Part shown: in pieces, positions 43,359-53,832 of the stretch
Layout: each line of letters opens with the position of its first letter
Position numbering within the stretch: the stretch's first letter is position 1
From: Cristatella mucedo
Lineage: Eukaryota > Bryozoa > Phylactolaemata > Cristatellidae
Direction: 5' to 3'
Assembly (NCBI GenBank): GCA_009760855.2
Contig: WPIO01000012.1
Location: forward strand, 5,292,501 to 5,356,500
Length of the DNA: 64,000 nt
Position numbers and translations under genes: made by a program
The notes under the pieces: model-generated
Told to the model about the DNA's origin: nothing
Database searches by the model: none
What the model saw: the letters and a program-made list of their open reading frames with translations, nothing else

Positions 43359-43858
43359 GAGAGACAAAGAGAGAGAGAGACAGAGACAGGGAGACGAGAG
43401 AGAGAGGGAGAGAAAAACGAGAGGTCTGACAGAGCTCAGGGCTGCAGCTTCGGGAGTCAATCCGAGACTACGTCTCGAGAGCACGAGAGTCGAACCTACG
43501 GCGACGAACAGCTAAGTGCAAGTTGGACTGCGTGGTTGTTTTCTGTCGGCTACTCAGTTAGCTGCTCATATCTTGAGGTGCTGTAGCGGTTCGCCTTCGG
43601 GGTCGCGACTACTGCTAACGACACAGGCGTGTGGTGGTTTATTGTAGTCGGGCTTCGGAAGTTCTCACGCGGTTAAACGCCGTCGGTCCGGTCTTCGCTG
43701 TGTAAAGCGTTTGCGCCGGCGCAACCACTACAAACAGGCCCACAATAAACTGTTGCTTTCGGCACCCAGTTGTGGCCGCTGTGTTTTAACCGAGCTGCAG
43801 CACAGTACTACACCGTCCACCGGTGGAGACCCGGGGGACGAACTTATGCACAGTTACA
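43240..43858 (+). mobile_element. LTR fragment (plus orientation), 5' end missing
   Basis: Inverted relative to the solo LTR at 44600-45495 and clearly related: CAGCTACGCTCAAGGTC start, purine tract, CAGGGCTGCAGCTTCGG, a single copy of the 77-bp unit, GGCCCACAATAAACTGTTGC (AATAAA at 43744) and the end CAGTTACA. The TATA box of the sister copy is replaced here by AGAAAAAC. Confidence 0.75.
43264..43412. repeat. (GA)n tract within the LTR
   Basis: GA-dinucleotide tract with CAAA interruptions, in the U3 position of the LTR. The Ser/Leu or Arg/Glu frames here are repeat translations. Confidence 0.95.
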
Positions 43859-44284
43859 GAAATAAGCTGGAGTGAAACGTAGATTCGTCGAGGTTAGCAT
43901 CGCGGGGGGGGGGGGTGGAGGCTGAGCAACTGCGTGCTAGCCGTCCCCTCAGAAAAGAATGTACGTGTGCTGGAGCTCAGTACGGTGTTTGCGTCGTCGT
44001 CTGTCTGGTCGTTGGTGTTACATTCGAACTACAGTGTACAGGCGACGACTGCAGAATCCTCCACCCAGTTTTCTGCGATCTTGGAGCATGAACAAGGAGA
44101 AGCCATGCGGGGTAGAATCACCGACAACCAAGCAGTTCGGAGACTTCAGCCAGGCCTCAATAACAGCGAAGATCTCCGGAGACTCGTAGAGCAAAGGGCT
44201 GCTAACTGAAAGTTCATTGCACAAGAGTCAGCATTATAGAGGCTCAAGACATTGGCGGTCTGTGATGTTTACGTCTGCTTCATA
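43859..44284 (+). mobile_element. Probable leader and truncated start of an LTR retroelement's internal region
   Basis: The sequence directly after the LTR 3' end is not shared with the solo LTR, as expected for internal sequence. A G12 run lies at 43902-43914. Two short open frames overlap (43934-44209; and a Met frame ending SITAKISGDS). A possible primer-binding TGG occurs about 9 nt after the LTR end. No protein domain is visible, and the region stops where a minus-strand LINE starts. Confidence 0.35.
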
Positions 44285-44599
44285 ATAATAAAAATATTAT
44301 TATTAATAATGCACTTGATAAAGCTCCCTCTGAGAACTCAATCTCTTTCTATGTGCTTGACATTTGCCGCAAAGGGAAACCCGATTGAATGGTGAGCAAT
44401 ATCATGCTTGATAAAACACGTGAATAACATGGTTAGGGGTGACATGCACAGGGTCAGCATGCAAATGTGGTTAGTGGTAGCATGCACAGTATCGGCACGC
44501 ATAAGCACCTGAAGGACGAATCACACGGACCCACTAAATGCTGTCCTAAATACGCGGGTTTTAACTTCTTTTCAAATGTGGTCAAGTCAGGGGTTGTTC
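44285..44599 (-). mobile_element. LINE copy, 3' part (interrupted by the solo LTR)
   Basis: ATT-type tail, stem-loop (CTGAGAACTCAATCTCTTTC at about 44330), 3' UTR and the last RT codons up to GGTTGTTC. The frame continues after the LTR at 45496. Confidence 0.9.
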
Positions 44600-44751
44600 T
44601 GTAACCGCGCAGACAGCTCGTCCCCCGGCTCTCTACCGGTGGACTGTGTGATGCAGTGCTGCGGTGCGGTTAAAACACAGGCGGACACAAATGGGTGCCG
44701 AAAGCAACAGTTTATTGTGGGCCTGTTCGTAGCGGTTACGCGCCGGCGCAA

Positions 44752-44990
44752 GCGCTTTACACGGCGCGCACCGGACCAACAAAGTTAACTGTGCGAACTC
44801 CCGAAGTCCGAGTATAACCAACTACCCTGTGCGTTTACGCGGCGCGTGCCGGACCGACGGAGTTAACTGAGCGAACTCCCGAAGCCCAACTATAATAACT
44901 ACCCTACGCGTTTACGCGGTGCGCACCGGACCGACGGAGTTAACTGAGAGAACTCCCGAAGCCCGAGTATAACTAACTACCCTATGCGCG
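44752..44990. repeat. Three tandem 77-78-bp units inside the solo LTR
   Basis: CCGGACC recurs at 44771, 44848 and 44926, each followed by a GTTAACTG, GAACTCCCGAAG and ACTACCCT series. The sister LTR at 43.6 kb has one unit. Confidence 0.9.
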
Positions 44991-45160
44991 CGTCGCTACA
45001 GCACCCCAAGATACGAGCGGCTAACTGAGTAGCCGGCAGAACACAACTGCACAGTCTAAGTTGCACTTAGCTGTCCGTCGCCGTAGGTTCGCCTCCCGTG
45101 CTCTTGAAGCGTAGTCTCGCATCGACTACCGAAGCTGCAGCCCTGAGCTCTGTCAGTCCT

Positions 45161-45170
45161 GTTATTTATA
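45161..45170 (-). promoter_or_regulatory. TATA box of the LTR
   Basis: GTTATTTATA on the plus strand, TATAAATAAC on the minus strand, just downstream (in LTR orientation) of the GA tract at 45174-45210. Consistent with an LTR promoter. Confidence 0.6.
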
Positions 45171-45211
<41 letters not shown>

Positions 45212-45285
45212 CTCTCGACCTTGGGCGTAGCTGTTATTGTTTTTGTCGGACCCTAGCTCTCGGTGTCCGTCCTCGGCCTAATTCT

Positions 45286-45407
45286 TCCTGGCTAGCCATT
45301 GGCTAGCCACTGGCTAGCCCCTGGTCATTCCTCGGCCAGTCCTTAGCCAGTCCTTGGCTAGTCCTTGGCTAGTCCTTGACCAATCCTTGGCCAATCCTAG
45401 GCTAGTC
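45286..45407. repeat. Degenerate 12-bp tandem repeat in LTR U3
   Basis: About ten units of GGCTAGTCCTTG and variants (GGCTAGCCATTG, GGCCAGTCCTTA). Confidence 0.9.
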
Positions 45408-45495
45408 CGCCTGCTACGGTTGCTCTAGGTGCCCTAGTCAGACCCACTAAGGCAAGGGCTAATATCGCGGCTAGCCTGAGAGCTGCTCCGTTGCA

Positions 45496-46526
45496 GTTCT
45501 GCCGCAAGTTGGGAGTGAGTTCCAGACTTAGGGAGCATAGAAATTGAATGCACGGTCTCCAAAAGATTTGAGGTTTGTACGAGGTATTGTAAACTATTGG
45601 ATTCAGAAAAGCAGGTGGTACGATGCTTGGCCTGGTGGGGGAGTAGATCTGAGATATAGGCTGGAGCCATTGAACGAAGTGACCTAAAAGTGAGCGACAA
45701 AACTTTGAAGTCAATCCATTGCTTGACTGGCAGCCAGTGCAGATCGGCAAAAAGTGGTGTGACGTGGCACCTGCGACGCCCACGACCGACAAGCCTGGCC
45801 GCTGAGTTTTGCACCAGCTGTAATCGCCTGATTGCCCATGCCGGTAGGCCAGCAAGCAGTGAGTTACAGAAGTCAAGGCGGGATGTGACCAATGCATTGA
45901 CCAACTTAAACGTGTTATGCATATCTAAACAAGCCCGATTTTTAGCAACGTTATAAAGCTTAAAGTAGGCAGACTTGATTGTGGAGATGATGCGGTCGTC
46001 TAACGAGAGATCGCTTTGGAACACGACACCTAGAATTTGAGCTGATTCAACGAGAGGTAGGCTGGCAGAGCCAGTTTTGAGTGTCAGCCTTTCCAAGTTC
46101 AGAATCACACTGGGTTTTCCCATAACTAGTAAGTTAGTTTTATTATCGTTTAGATTCAGAAAATTTGCGGCCATCCATGTGTGGATGTCATCAATGCATG
46201 CAGCAAGAGAGTTGAGAGAATTCGAGGTGCTCGAATGCTGTGAGAGATCAAAGCAATGGTACACCTGAGTGTCGTCGGCATAGAAGTGAAAGCCTAGATT
46301 GTGCTTGGCAATCACATCAGCAAGAGGGAGAGTATAAACCGTGAAAAGAACCGGACCTAGCACGGAGCCCTAAGGAACCCCATATTTCGGAGGTGCCTCG
46401 GATGATCTTTGTCCATTCACGTCAATACACAGGAGTCTCCCATTAGGACATGACCGGAACTATCGCAGAGCAGTGCCAGTGAAGACCAGGCATGATGAGA
46501 GGCGCTTTAAAAGAACTTTGTGATCG
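45496..46526 (-). mobile_element. LINE copy, RT part (same element as 44285-44599)
   Basis: Minus-strand frame 46363-45434 carries [34 protein letters not shown] and the C-terminal RT up to ESNSLQYLVQTSN, with the LTR beginning after it. A stop before MLGPVLF (PQGSVLGP became changed to TAA-containing sequence) and 5' truncation near 46526 make it inactive. Confidence 0.92.
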
Positions 46527-47640
46527 CATATTTGTATCCCGTAGCCGATTTCAAGCTTCTTTCCGGTCTTGAGGGAGTTGGCTGGCCTGCCTTTAACCTT
46601 TAACCGCAACCTACAGTAATAGGAACTTCGTTCGACGCTGCCGGTCTGCCGTGCCGAATCGCTGTTGGCCAAACTGCCCAGCGCCCGTCGTGCAGGAGCG
46701 TAAACAAAGAGCAAGGCTCAGCCGGCCCGAAGCTCATGTTCCTAAAATTCCTCAAAAAGACAGAAGAAAAATTAAGGGGGGTAAGCAAGGTGACCCGGTT
46801 TTGTGAATGAGATGGGACATTCGTCATACGCGAACAACTGCGATTCATTGTGTGAATACAATTTACGGCTCACACTCGCGGTCTCTCCCTGACCAACGAG
46901 TGCTTGACGGCGATCCGCCTCGACGGCAGCGGCTGACACAGAAGGCTCCGACGCACGCTCGCCGAAGTAGCAAGAGCAGGGTGGATTGAAGCATAGGTAC
47001 TTTCCCCTGTCCCCACCAGGCCTTCCTCTCGCCTCACTCACTCCGAATAATCTAACCGCAAACTCAGCGGCCAACACAGACGATGAAACCCGGATAGACC
47101 TCTATGGGAGCTCGCGGTCGTAATGGCTATCACTCAGCTGTTGGTTTGGTGTTGCTCGTGCCGGTGTGCAGTTTGAGGAAAATACTCTGTGGAACTTTTA
47201 CTAGCCCCCTCGCAAGTCTCGGCCAGCCATTAGGAACCGTCGATGCAGCACCCGAGAGGGAACGTGCTTACCGCAGCCGATGACTGGCTGAAGCAGCCGG
47301 TGGAGGACTGCCGACGGCGCTTGCGCCGGCCCGAAGCGGCTGTGCCAGTCATTCGCTCCTTGGAGCAGCCCCTTAATACGACGCTACGCGTTCGACGATG
47401 AGAATCGCTCGATACTTGAGCCGAGATTTTATTTTGGCCGCTTGCAGCCCAGTACAGCCGTCTCCGATGGTGAGGAAACCGGGCGTCCGTGCAGCAATCT
47501 TTGGTGTAAGTTTTGCGCAAACACACCGCGCGAGCGTCCGTCTGTAGTAATTAAATGCGCATTTCGTTTGCTATCGGCCTGTTGTACGAAAAATGCATCC
47601 ATCGGCAAGAGATCCCACTTGTACAAACAAACCGCCTGCA
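46527..47640. other. CpG- and GC-rich stretch of unknown nature
   Basis: Composition departs sharply from the AT-rich flanks. Overlapping minus-strand frames (46460-46714, 46600-46848, 46772-47077, 47230-47526) and a short plus-strand frame at 47243 are seen. No domain, LTR end or repeat partner in the window is recognised. It could be an unmethylated promoter/first-exon region of an unseen gene or a GC-rich transposon fragment. Confidence 0.3.
47243..47401 (+). CDS. Possible small ORF, 52 residues, unknown
   Basis: ATG to TGA within the CpG-rich stretch. It begins MQHPRGNVLTAADDWLKQPV and becomes Arg-rich (EDCRRRLRRPEAA). Too short to be convincing. Listed because composition is coding-like and a first exon could sit here. 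Confidence 0.15.
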   Translation: MQHPRGNVLTAADDWLKQPVEDCRRRLRRPEAAVPVIRSLEQPLNTTLRVRR

Positions 47641-48844
47641 TTTTTTAAGTCTCCATGCTAGCAATGGGATGGCATCATCGACTTCCGAGCTTGATTGGCT
47701 TGTTTGCGTGCACAAGAAGTTACGAGGGCAAGTTAGCTCGGCCTCCTGTTGCTACTATCAAGCCTAGGTCAACTCATGTCAGTAGCCTGTTCCAGATATG
47801 AGCTACAATAGTGTAGCTAAGTATTTGGATACTGCTGGAGGTTTAAGCATACTATGCTGTGTACATCAATCACGTTTCGATGCCGAAAGTGCCATGCTGC
47901 TGCTGGATTCATTGATGATGAGTGCTCGGCAAATTTCCTCCTGGCCGAAGGTTTCTCGTTTATGCTGCTCTGAGCAGGAGCTGCTGGTTGACTCTCGATG
48001 GCTCTCCTAGGACTCTGGGGGGGGGGGGTACCAGCCAAATACGTCTCTGACAAACGAACTCTGCCACTCTTTGTAATGTGACTAGTTCTTGAAGTATTTC
48101 ATCCAACGGTTTTGTAGGTTCTTGCTCCTGTGAATCATCAGGAAGTAGTTAAAGCAAGCCAGGGTAGTGTATATGAGGGTGGTTAAAGCAATTCCAGCCC
48201 TACACGATGTCAATGTTTCTTGCCAAGCCACTGCAGCAAAAGCATCGTGCTTCCCTTTATATGACGAACAGCCAGGTGAGTGCAGTGGCTCAGTGCAAGC
48301 ACACTATCATCCGGTTATTCGGTAAGACATAAGACTGAGTGATATCATTGAATGACACAAACTTAGTACATTACAAGTGAGTGCCGCCTAGAAAGACTGG
48401 AAGGGGCGGTAATAGGATGGCTTTGAATTTATCTACCAGCAGCTGTAGCCTGTCATGGTGGGATCATCACCGTTTTCTGCCACCCGAGCCTTACAGTTTA
48501 ATCCGGACTATGCAGCCACCATATGCCACCATCTTGTGACTGTAGGATGCAGGCAGCCGTTAGACTCTGCACAGCAGAATTGTTGGAATGGCATGGAAGG
48601 ACATCATAGAATGATAAGGGACCGTACAAACATAGGCCATATCTATCTAGTATATACAAACCATACACACTCACATGTATACATACCAATATTAAAACGT
48701 ACATACTCATAACCCAATTGCTGGACACTGCTTAGCAGTTTCTAGCAGCTAGAAAATACCAAGATCCCCCCTGATCACGTGTCTGATTTTGAACAATTTG
48801 CATATTTTGACGTTTGTCGGTGAGCTGCTTTCTTCGAATCATAA
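47641..48844. other. Unassigned sequence
   Basis: An open frame at 47798-48010 and a short Met frame near 48173 ending at a possible donor (CAGCCAG|GTGAGT) are seen without recognisable domains. A G11 run occurs at about 48017. Confidence 0.3.
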
Positions 48845-48930
48845 TAATGATACTGATTAATAATTGGTCGCTTTAATAGAACCACAAGAGAAATGAATCT
48901 CTATCCAGACTCGTATTAACTGCTAGACGA
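48845..48930 (-). repeat. Decayed LINE/SINE-B type 3' tail
   Basis: ATAATAATGATAC tail then CAAGAGAAATGAATCTCTATC, which resembles the reversed stem-loop. Confidence 0.5.
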
Positions 48931-50021
48931 TCATAAACCTAGGTTTAGTTATATGTACTTAGTATCAAGCTTATACAAAATGCAAAAGAAAGCATCGCAC
49001 AAACGTCAGCAGCATGAATACACTCAATGCCACCGGTTAGTTAGACCTGTGGCTAGCAACACGAGTAAGTCTGCTTCCATTCCTCTTTCAACCGGAAGGT
49101 CTGCTTTATGCAGAAAAAAACATTAGATTAATATGTCCAATTACGAAACATTTGCACCGGCTATCAGTACCAGGTCATAGAGCTATTGCCTGCATATGCA
49201 GAGCAGGGCATGCAGCATTGATTAGCTGCCGAAGGAAGAGCGGCACATGAAGGCCTGGCCCCAGTTCTCACGTTTCACTTCCGAAGGCATCATGTCGTCG
49301 GCATGCCAAATTGTTGCTGCTTCAGCACCTTACGTAAAGACTTGACCTCAATCAATTCTCCCAGAGACTGCTATAGCAAGCAGCACATTCTGTCTAATTT
49401 TCTAGTTGTCCTTTTTGCCGTACGGATCACAAGACCGCTTAGCTCATGTGTGGCACGTGTGCCTCAGCTGTTGGCTAGCTTATGTGCCCTACACTGACCT
49501 TAAGACCCATGTCTCGGCCTTTGCAACAACCGTTGGATTATGCCAAACTCCGTGCAATCTTTTGTAACCTACGAAGAAATGCCGTCTGTATGAACAAGCT
49601 CTCAGAGTGACTCTCGGTAGTTTGACTTTTGAGTGTCACTTGATTTCAGCTGGGGCAGGAGGTAAAAATGCAGGTGTGGCCGACTTCAGATCGCCTCAAA
49701 AGTTAAATGTCAGCACGATATCCTCAGAGGTAAGGAGCTTTCACAAGTTGCGCTTCATAGCCGATTTTCTTTCAAAACTGCTGCTGACGATTCCTCGCGT
49801 GTTTTGCTTTCTGTTTGCCTCAGTTTGATTGTTTCTCGGTGCAGCCACTTTGCTTGCTCACTTCTAGATTGACCCACTAGCTTACCTATGCTCCATGCTG
49901 ATCTTAACTTTAGCTTATTCACTTTACTGTTTACGTAGAGGACTCATGTTCATTATTGGTCACAGCAATAGCATCGTGAAAATTGCATTACTGCAAATAA
50001 ATAAATAAGTAGATATTAGAA
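48931..50021. other. Unassigned sequence
   Basis: No repeat or coding feature recognised; frames at 49303-49497 and 49607-49828 have no domain. Confidence 0.35.
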
Positions 50022-50170
50022 GATTTAACAGCCTTTATATAGTCGCTGAAGAGACTTAATGGCTATCACCACCTCTTTGAGCCGGCGATAAAGAATCGCC
50101 CACTGCAGGATTCCAGCCCACGAGCACGGGCGTGAAGAAAGAGCACCTTACCTCTTGGGCTATCACGTCC
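50022..50170 (-). repeat. SINE-A, reverse orientation
   Basis: Tail TATATAGTCGCTGAAGAG and GGCTATCACCACC, body GCGATAAAGAATCGCCCA, then decayed B-box (GGATTCCAGCCCACG) and head (GGGCTATCACG). Confidence 0.8.
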
Positions 50171-50937
50171 ATTAGACTCCCATGTACCAATCGCTTAGTG
50201 CTTATGGATTTCACTGACCCCATACAATGACTTATCAGTGCTCTCAGGATAATTAACGACTTTATCTTAATATTGGCTCAGGAAACACAGTTGTCTCTTT
50301 CATTTGTGTACACTAGCTGGAAGACTGAGCCTAGCACTTGCTTTTGCCAGTTTAACAGAGTGGTTCTGAAGGACTACTGTTGCTGACTGAGGGGAACTCA
50401 TGTAGAACATGTATCTGCAGTTTTGCCTGTGAGATGACCTCTTTCATTAGCATCATAGAGTAGCAATCCAAAGCAGCAAGTCGCATGCTAGCATGTACAT
50501 TCCTACCAGCTCACATGTGCTCCAAATATCATGAACTTCTGGTAAAATCGTATCGCTTGGATGTACTCATTATAATTATCGAACATAACTATAGCACCAA
50601 GGAAAATTGGCACTTCTTTCAAGGCACCATAAATATGCAGGAAAGAAAGGAACTCAACCGATTAGGGATAAAATACTCCATTATTCTTCCTATATGTATG
50701 TTGGTGGACCTTACCATGGAACTGATGTGGTTCTATGTCACCTTTGAATAGGGCATGCAGATTCCACGAAAAGGCTATAGGAGATGTGCTTTCCAAGCAT
50801 TGTTCAAAGTTTAAACTTTCCAATTTCCTGTTTTATACTAGTTTGGTCATTATTATTATAAGCAAGTATTATATTCACCCGGTTTTAGCAATTTTACTGT
50901 CATTCAAATGTGAGTGCTAGCAATGCAAGTTACAAGG
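50171..50937. other. Unassigned sequence upstream of the LINE
   Basis: AT-rich; short frames only. The LINE 5' truncation point lies at its right edge. Confidence 0.4.
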
Positions 50938-50938
50938 A

Positions 50939-52855
50939 ATGGGTGATTTCAACGTTCACTTTGATAACTTATCTGACGCTTTCAGCATCGAATTTCGTAC
51001 ATTGACAGACTCATTATCTCTTGTGACTCATGTGCATGGCCCTACCCACATCAAGGGTCACACACTCGACCAAATTTTCTCATATAACTGCACTTTGTCA
51101 TCACCAGTTATCACCAAATCCTGCTTATCTGACCACATGCAGATCTCATTCAATCTACAGTGTGTGCCCACATTCTCCTCTAAAATAACCTGTGAATCGC
51201 GAAACCTCAAGACCCTTGACATCGATGCTGTCCGTGCGAGCATATCTGCTTCACCTTTGCTGCTCAGTCCTCCCTCCGATCTGTCATCACTGGTAGATTG
51301 CTACAACACGACACTAGCTGACACGCTCGACGAGTTTGCACCTTTGACAAAGCGCACTGTGCGCCCCCGCCCAGACGGCCTATGGTTTACCACAGACATT
51401 AAACTAGCCAAGTCTACTAAACGAAAGCTTGAAAAGGCATACAAAAGATCCGGACTAACTGTCCATCGACAGGCATATGAAGACTACTGTAGGTCGTACC
51501 AATCGATCCTAGCAAAGGCTAAGTCTAGCTTCTATAGAAATATTGTTGAATCACAGATGCACAATCCAAAAATGCTGATGTCGACAATAAACCATCTCCT
51601 CAACCGTTCCCAGGTTAGCTTCTTACCTGATGATGCTTGTGATGATCTAGCCGATCGCTTCTCTCGATTCTTTGTGCAGAAGATAGACAAAATCAGGGAA
51701 TCCATCCCTGCGATGACAACCTTCCCACTAGAATGCTGTTCCTCGGTTCCTGGCTGCGCCTCAATGTCTGCATTTAAACAGGTCACTAGTGATGTAGTCC
51801 TAAAGCTCGTATCTCAATCAAAGAAGACAACAAGTCCACTGGACCCTATTCCCACTGTCCTGCTCCTACGTTGCATTGATCTGCAGCTGCCATGCATAAC
51901 CAACATCATTAATATGTCATTAGCCTCAGGTCAGGTCCCAGCACCTTTCAAAAAAGCTGTAGTCAGGCCACTTCTCAAGAAAGCTACACTAGACCAAGAG
52001 AACTTAAGCAACTACCGCCCAGTCTCCCTTCTACCATTCCTATCAAAGACACTGGAACGGGTCGTGGCAGACCAGCTGAACTCGTATATCGAAACCTCAC
52101 ACCTTGCTAGTAAGTTCCAGTCTGGCTTTAGAGCTAATCACTCCACAGAGTCAGCATTGCTTCGGGTATACAACGACCTACTTAGGAATGCAGACATGGG
52201 TAGAGTGTCTCTTCTTGTTTTGCTCGATCTTTCGGCAGCTTTTGATACCATCGATCACAAAGTACTTCTAGAGCACCTCTCATCTCGCCTGGGCATCACT
52301 GGCACTGCTCTGCAGTGGTTCAGGTCCTATCTCAGTGGGAGACTCCAAAGTGTTGACGTGAATGGACAAAGATCATCTGAAGTACCTCTAAAATACGGAG
52401 TACCTCAGGGCTCTGTGCTAGGTCCGGTCCTTTTCACCGTTTATACTCTCCTTCTCGCTGATGTGATTGCCAAGCACAATCTAGGCTTTCACTTCTATGC
52501 GGATGACACTCAGTTGTACCTTTGCTTTGATCCCTCCCAGCCTTCGAGCACCTCAAATTCTCTCAACTCACTTGCTGCATGCATTGATGACATCCGATCA
52601 TGGATGGCAGCAAATTTTCTAAAACTAAACGATGATATAACTAACTTACTAGTTATGGGCAAACCCAGTATGATTCAGAAATTGGAAAGGCTGACTTTCA
52701 AAATTGGCTCTGCCAGCATATCTCCAGTTGCATCAGCTCGAAATCTAGGTGTCACATTCCAAAGCGACCTCTCGTTAGACGACCACATCAGCTCCACAGT
52801 CAAATCAGCCTATTTTTTCAGCTTCATAACATTGCTAAAATTAGGGCTTGTTTAG
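50939..52855 (+). pseudogene. LINE ORF2-like protein: endonuclease (partial) plus reverse transcriptase
   Basis: Codes for the nicking and reverse-transcription activities by which such elements insert. The endonuclease keeps only its C-terminal motifs (GDFN-x-H and SDH). The RT motifs are all present, with YADD as the active site. One frame is open for 638 codons. It ends 20 codons after a +2 change in a T run, so the C-terminal 170 residues lie in another frame. Full-length members would need the missing N-terminal endonuclease. Confidence 0.93.
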
Positions 52856-52875
52856 ATAAGGATACCACGTCCAAG

Positions 52876-53361
52876 TTGGTCCATGCATTCGTGACATCTC
52901 GTCTCGACTTCTGCAACTCACTGCTTACTGGCCTACCAGCATATGCGATCAAGCGATTGCAGCTGGTGCAAAACTCTGCAGCTAGGCTTGTCTGTCGTGA
53001 GCGTCGCAGTTGCCACATTACTCCACTTCTCGCCGACCTGCACTGGTTACCAGTCAAGCAACGGATTGACTTCAAGGTTTTGTCGCTCACTTTTAGGTCT
53101 CTTCATTCTATGGCTCCAGCCTATCTTTCAGATATAATACCCCATCAGGCAAAGCATCGTACCACTCGCTTTTCGGAATCCAACAGTCTAGAAATACCTG
53201 GTACAAACCTTAAATCCTTTGGAGACCGTGCATTTAGCTCGTATGCTCCCACAGATTGGAACTCCCTCCCGACCTGCATCAGAACATCCCCTGACCTGAC
53301 CAAATTTAAAAGAAACTTAAAAACATACCTATTTAGGACAGCATTTAGTGGGTCCTTGTGA
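52876..53361 (+). pseudogene. LINE ORF2-like protein, C-terminal part (frameshifted)
   Basis: Continues the RT C-terminal domain in the next frame ([56 protein letters not shown]) to its natural stop after SGSL. Confidence 0.93.
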
Positions 53362-53526
53362 TTCGTCCTCAATGTGCTTATGCGTGCTGACACTGTTCAT
53401 GCTGCCACTAACCACATTTGCATGCTGACCCAGTACATGTAACCCCTAACCATAATATTCATTTTGTTTGTTTTTCAAGCATGATTTTACTTACTATTCT
53501 ATTGCGTATCACTTTGCAGCAAATGT

Positions 53527-53566
53527 AAAGCGCCTAGAAAGAGATTAAGTTCTCTGAGGGCGCTTT
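53527..53566 (+). other. Terminal stem-loop of the LINE 3' end
   Basis: Outer stem AAAGCGCC with GGGCGCTTT, inner stem AGAGA and TTCTCT around the loop TTAAG. In this element class the RT recognises such 3' structures (family knowledge). The same structure ends every LINE and SINE-B copy in the window. Confidence 0.85.
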
Positions 53567-53577
53567 ATCAAGTGCAA

Positions 53578-53612
53578 TATTATTATTATTATTATTATTA
53601 ATATTATTAAGG
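53578..53612. repeat. (ATT)n LINE tail
   Basis: About ten ATT units immediately after the LINE 3' end, as at 9280, 37040 and 3425. Confidence 0.95.
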
Positions 53613-53689
53613 AAGGTGGGAAACCTTGTGTTGCTGGAAGGCCGGGAGGGATCAAGGCACATATATATAACTTGGTAATTATATCACCA

Positions 53690-53744
53690 AGAGAAAGTGA
53701 GAGAGAGGGAAGAGAGAGAGAGACAGAGTGAGAGAGAGAGAGTC

Positions 53745-53781
<37 letters not shown>

Positions 53782-53832
53782 GAAAGCCAGAGAGGGAGGG
53801 AGAGAGAGAGAGAGAGAGATAGAGAGAGCATG
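53690..53832. repeat. (GA)n microsatellite
   Basis: GA-dinucleotide tract with GGGA and CAGA interruptions. Open frames here are repeat translations. Confidence 0.95.

Larger units (their letters stand above)
44600..45495 (-). mobile_element. Solo LTR, 896 bp, with 4-bp target duplication
   Basis: Ends are TG...CA (plus strand TGTAACCG...CCGTTGCA), and GTTC flanks both sides (44596-44599 and 45496-45499), inside a LINE. Read on the minus strand it carries a (GA)n tract, a TATA box (TATAAATAAC) at 45170-45161, a signal AATAAA at 44716-44711 and a 3' part with three 77-78-bp repeats. These are the expected U3-R-U5 marks. No internal coding is present, so it is a solo LTR left by recombination. 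The 4-bp duplication fits Ty3-like or BEL-like elements but does not decide the class. Confidence 0.85.
50938..53605 (+). mobile_element. LINE (CR1/L2-like), best copy: partial endonuclease, complete RT, 3' tail
   Basis: The open frame 50939-52855 (638 codons) begins inside the AP-type endonuclease (GDFNVHFDN; later SDHMQISFNL). It then covers the linker and the full [66 protein letters not shown] run of six T near 52811 (four in other copies) shifts the frame. The C-terminus resumes at 52876-53361 ([20 protein letters not shown] to FRTAFSGSL). The 3' UTR ends with the two-tier stem-loop (53527-53566) and (ATT)n. The 5' end and any ORF1 are missing, so the copy is inactive. Confidence 0.97.

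Noticed and set aside
43140-43484. Ser/Leu-rich 114-codon minus-strand frame
   Set aside because: Translation of the GA tract in the LTR.
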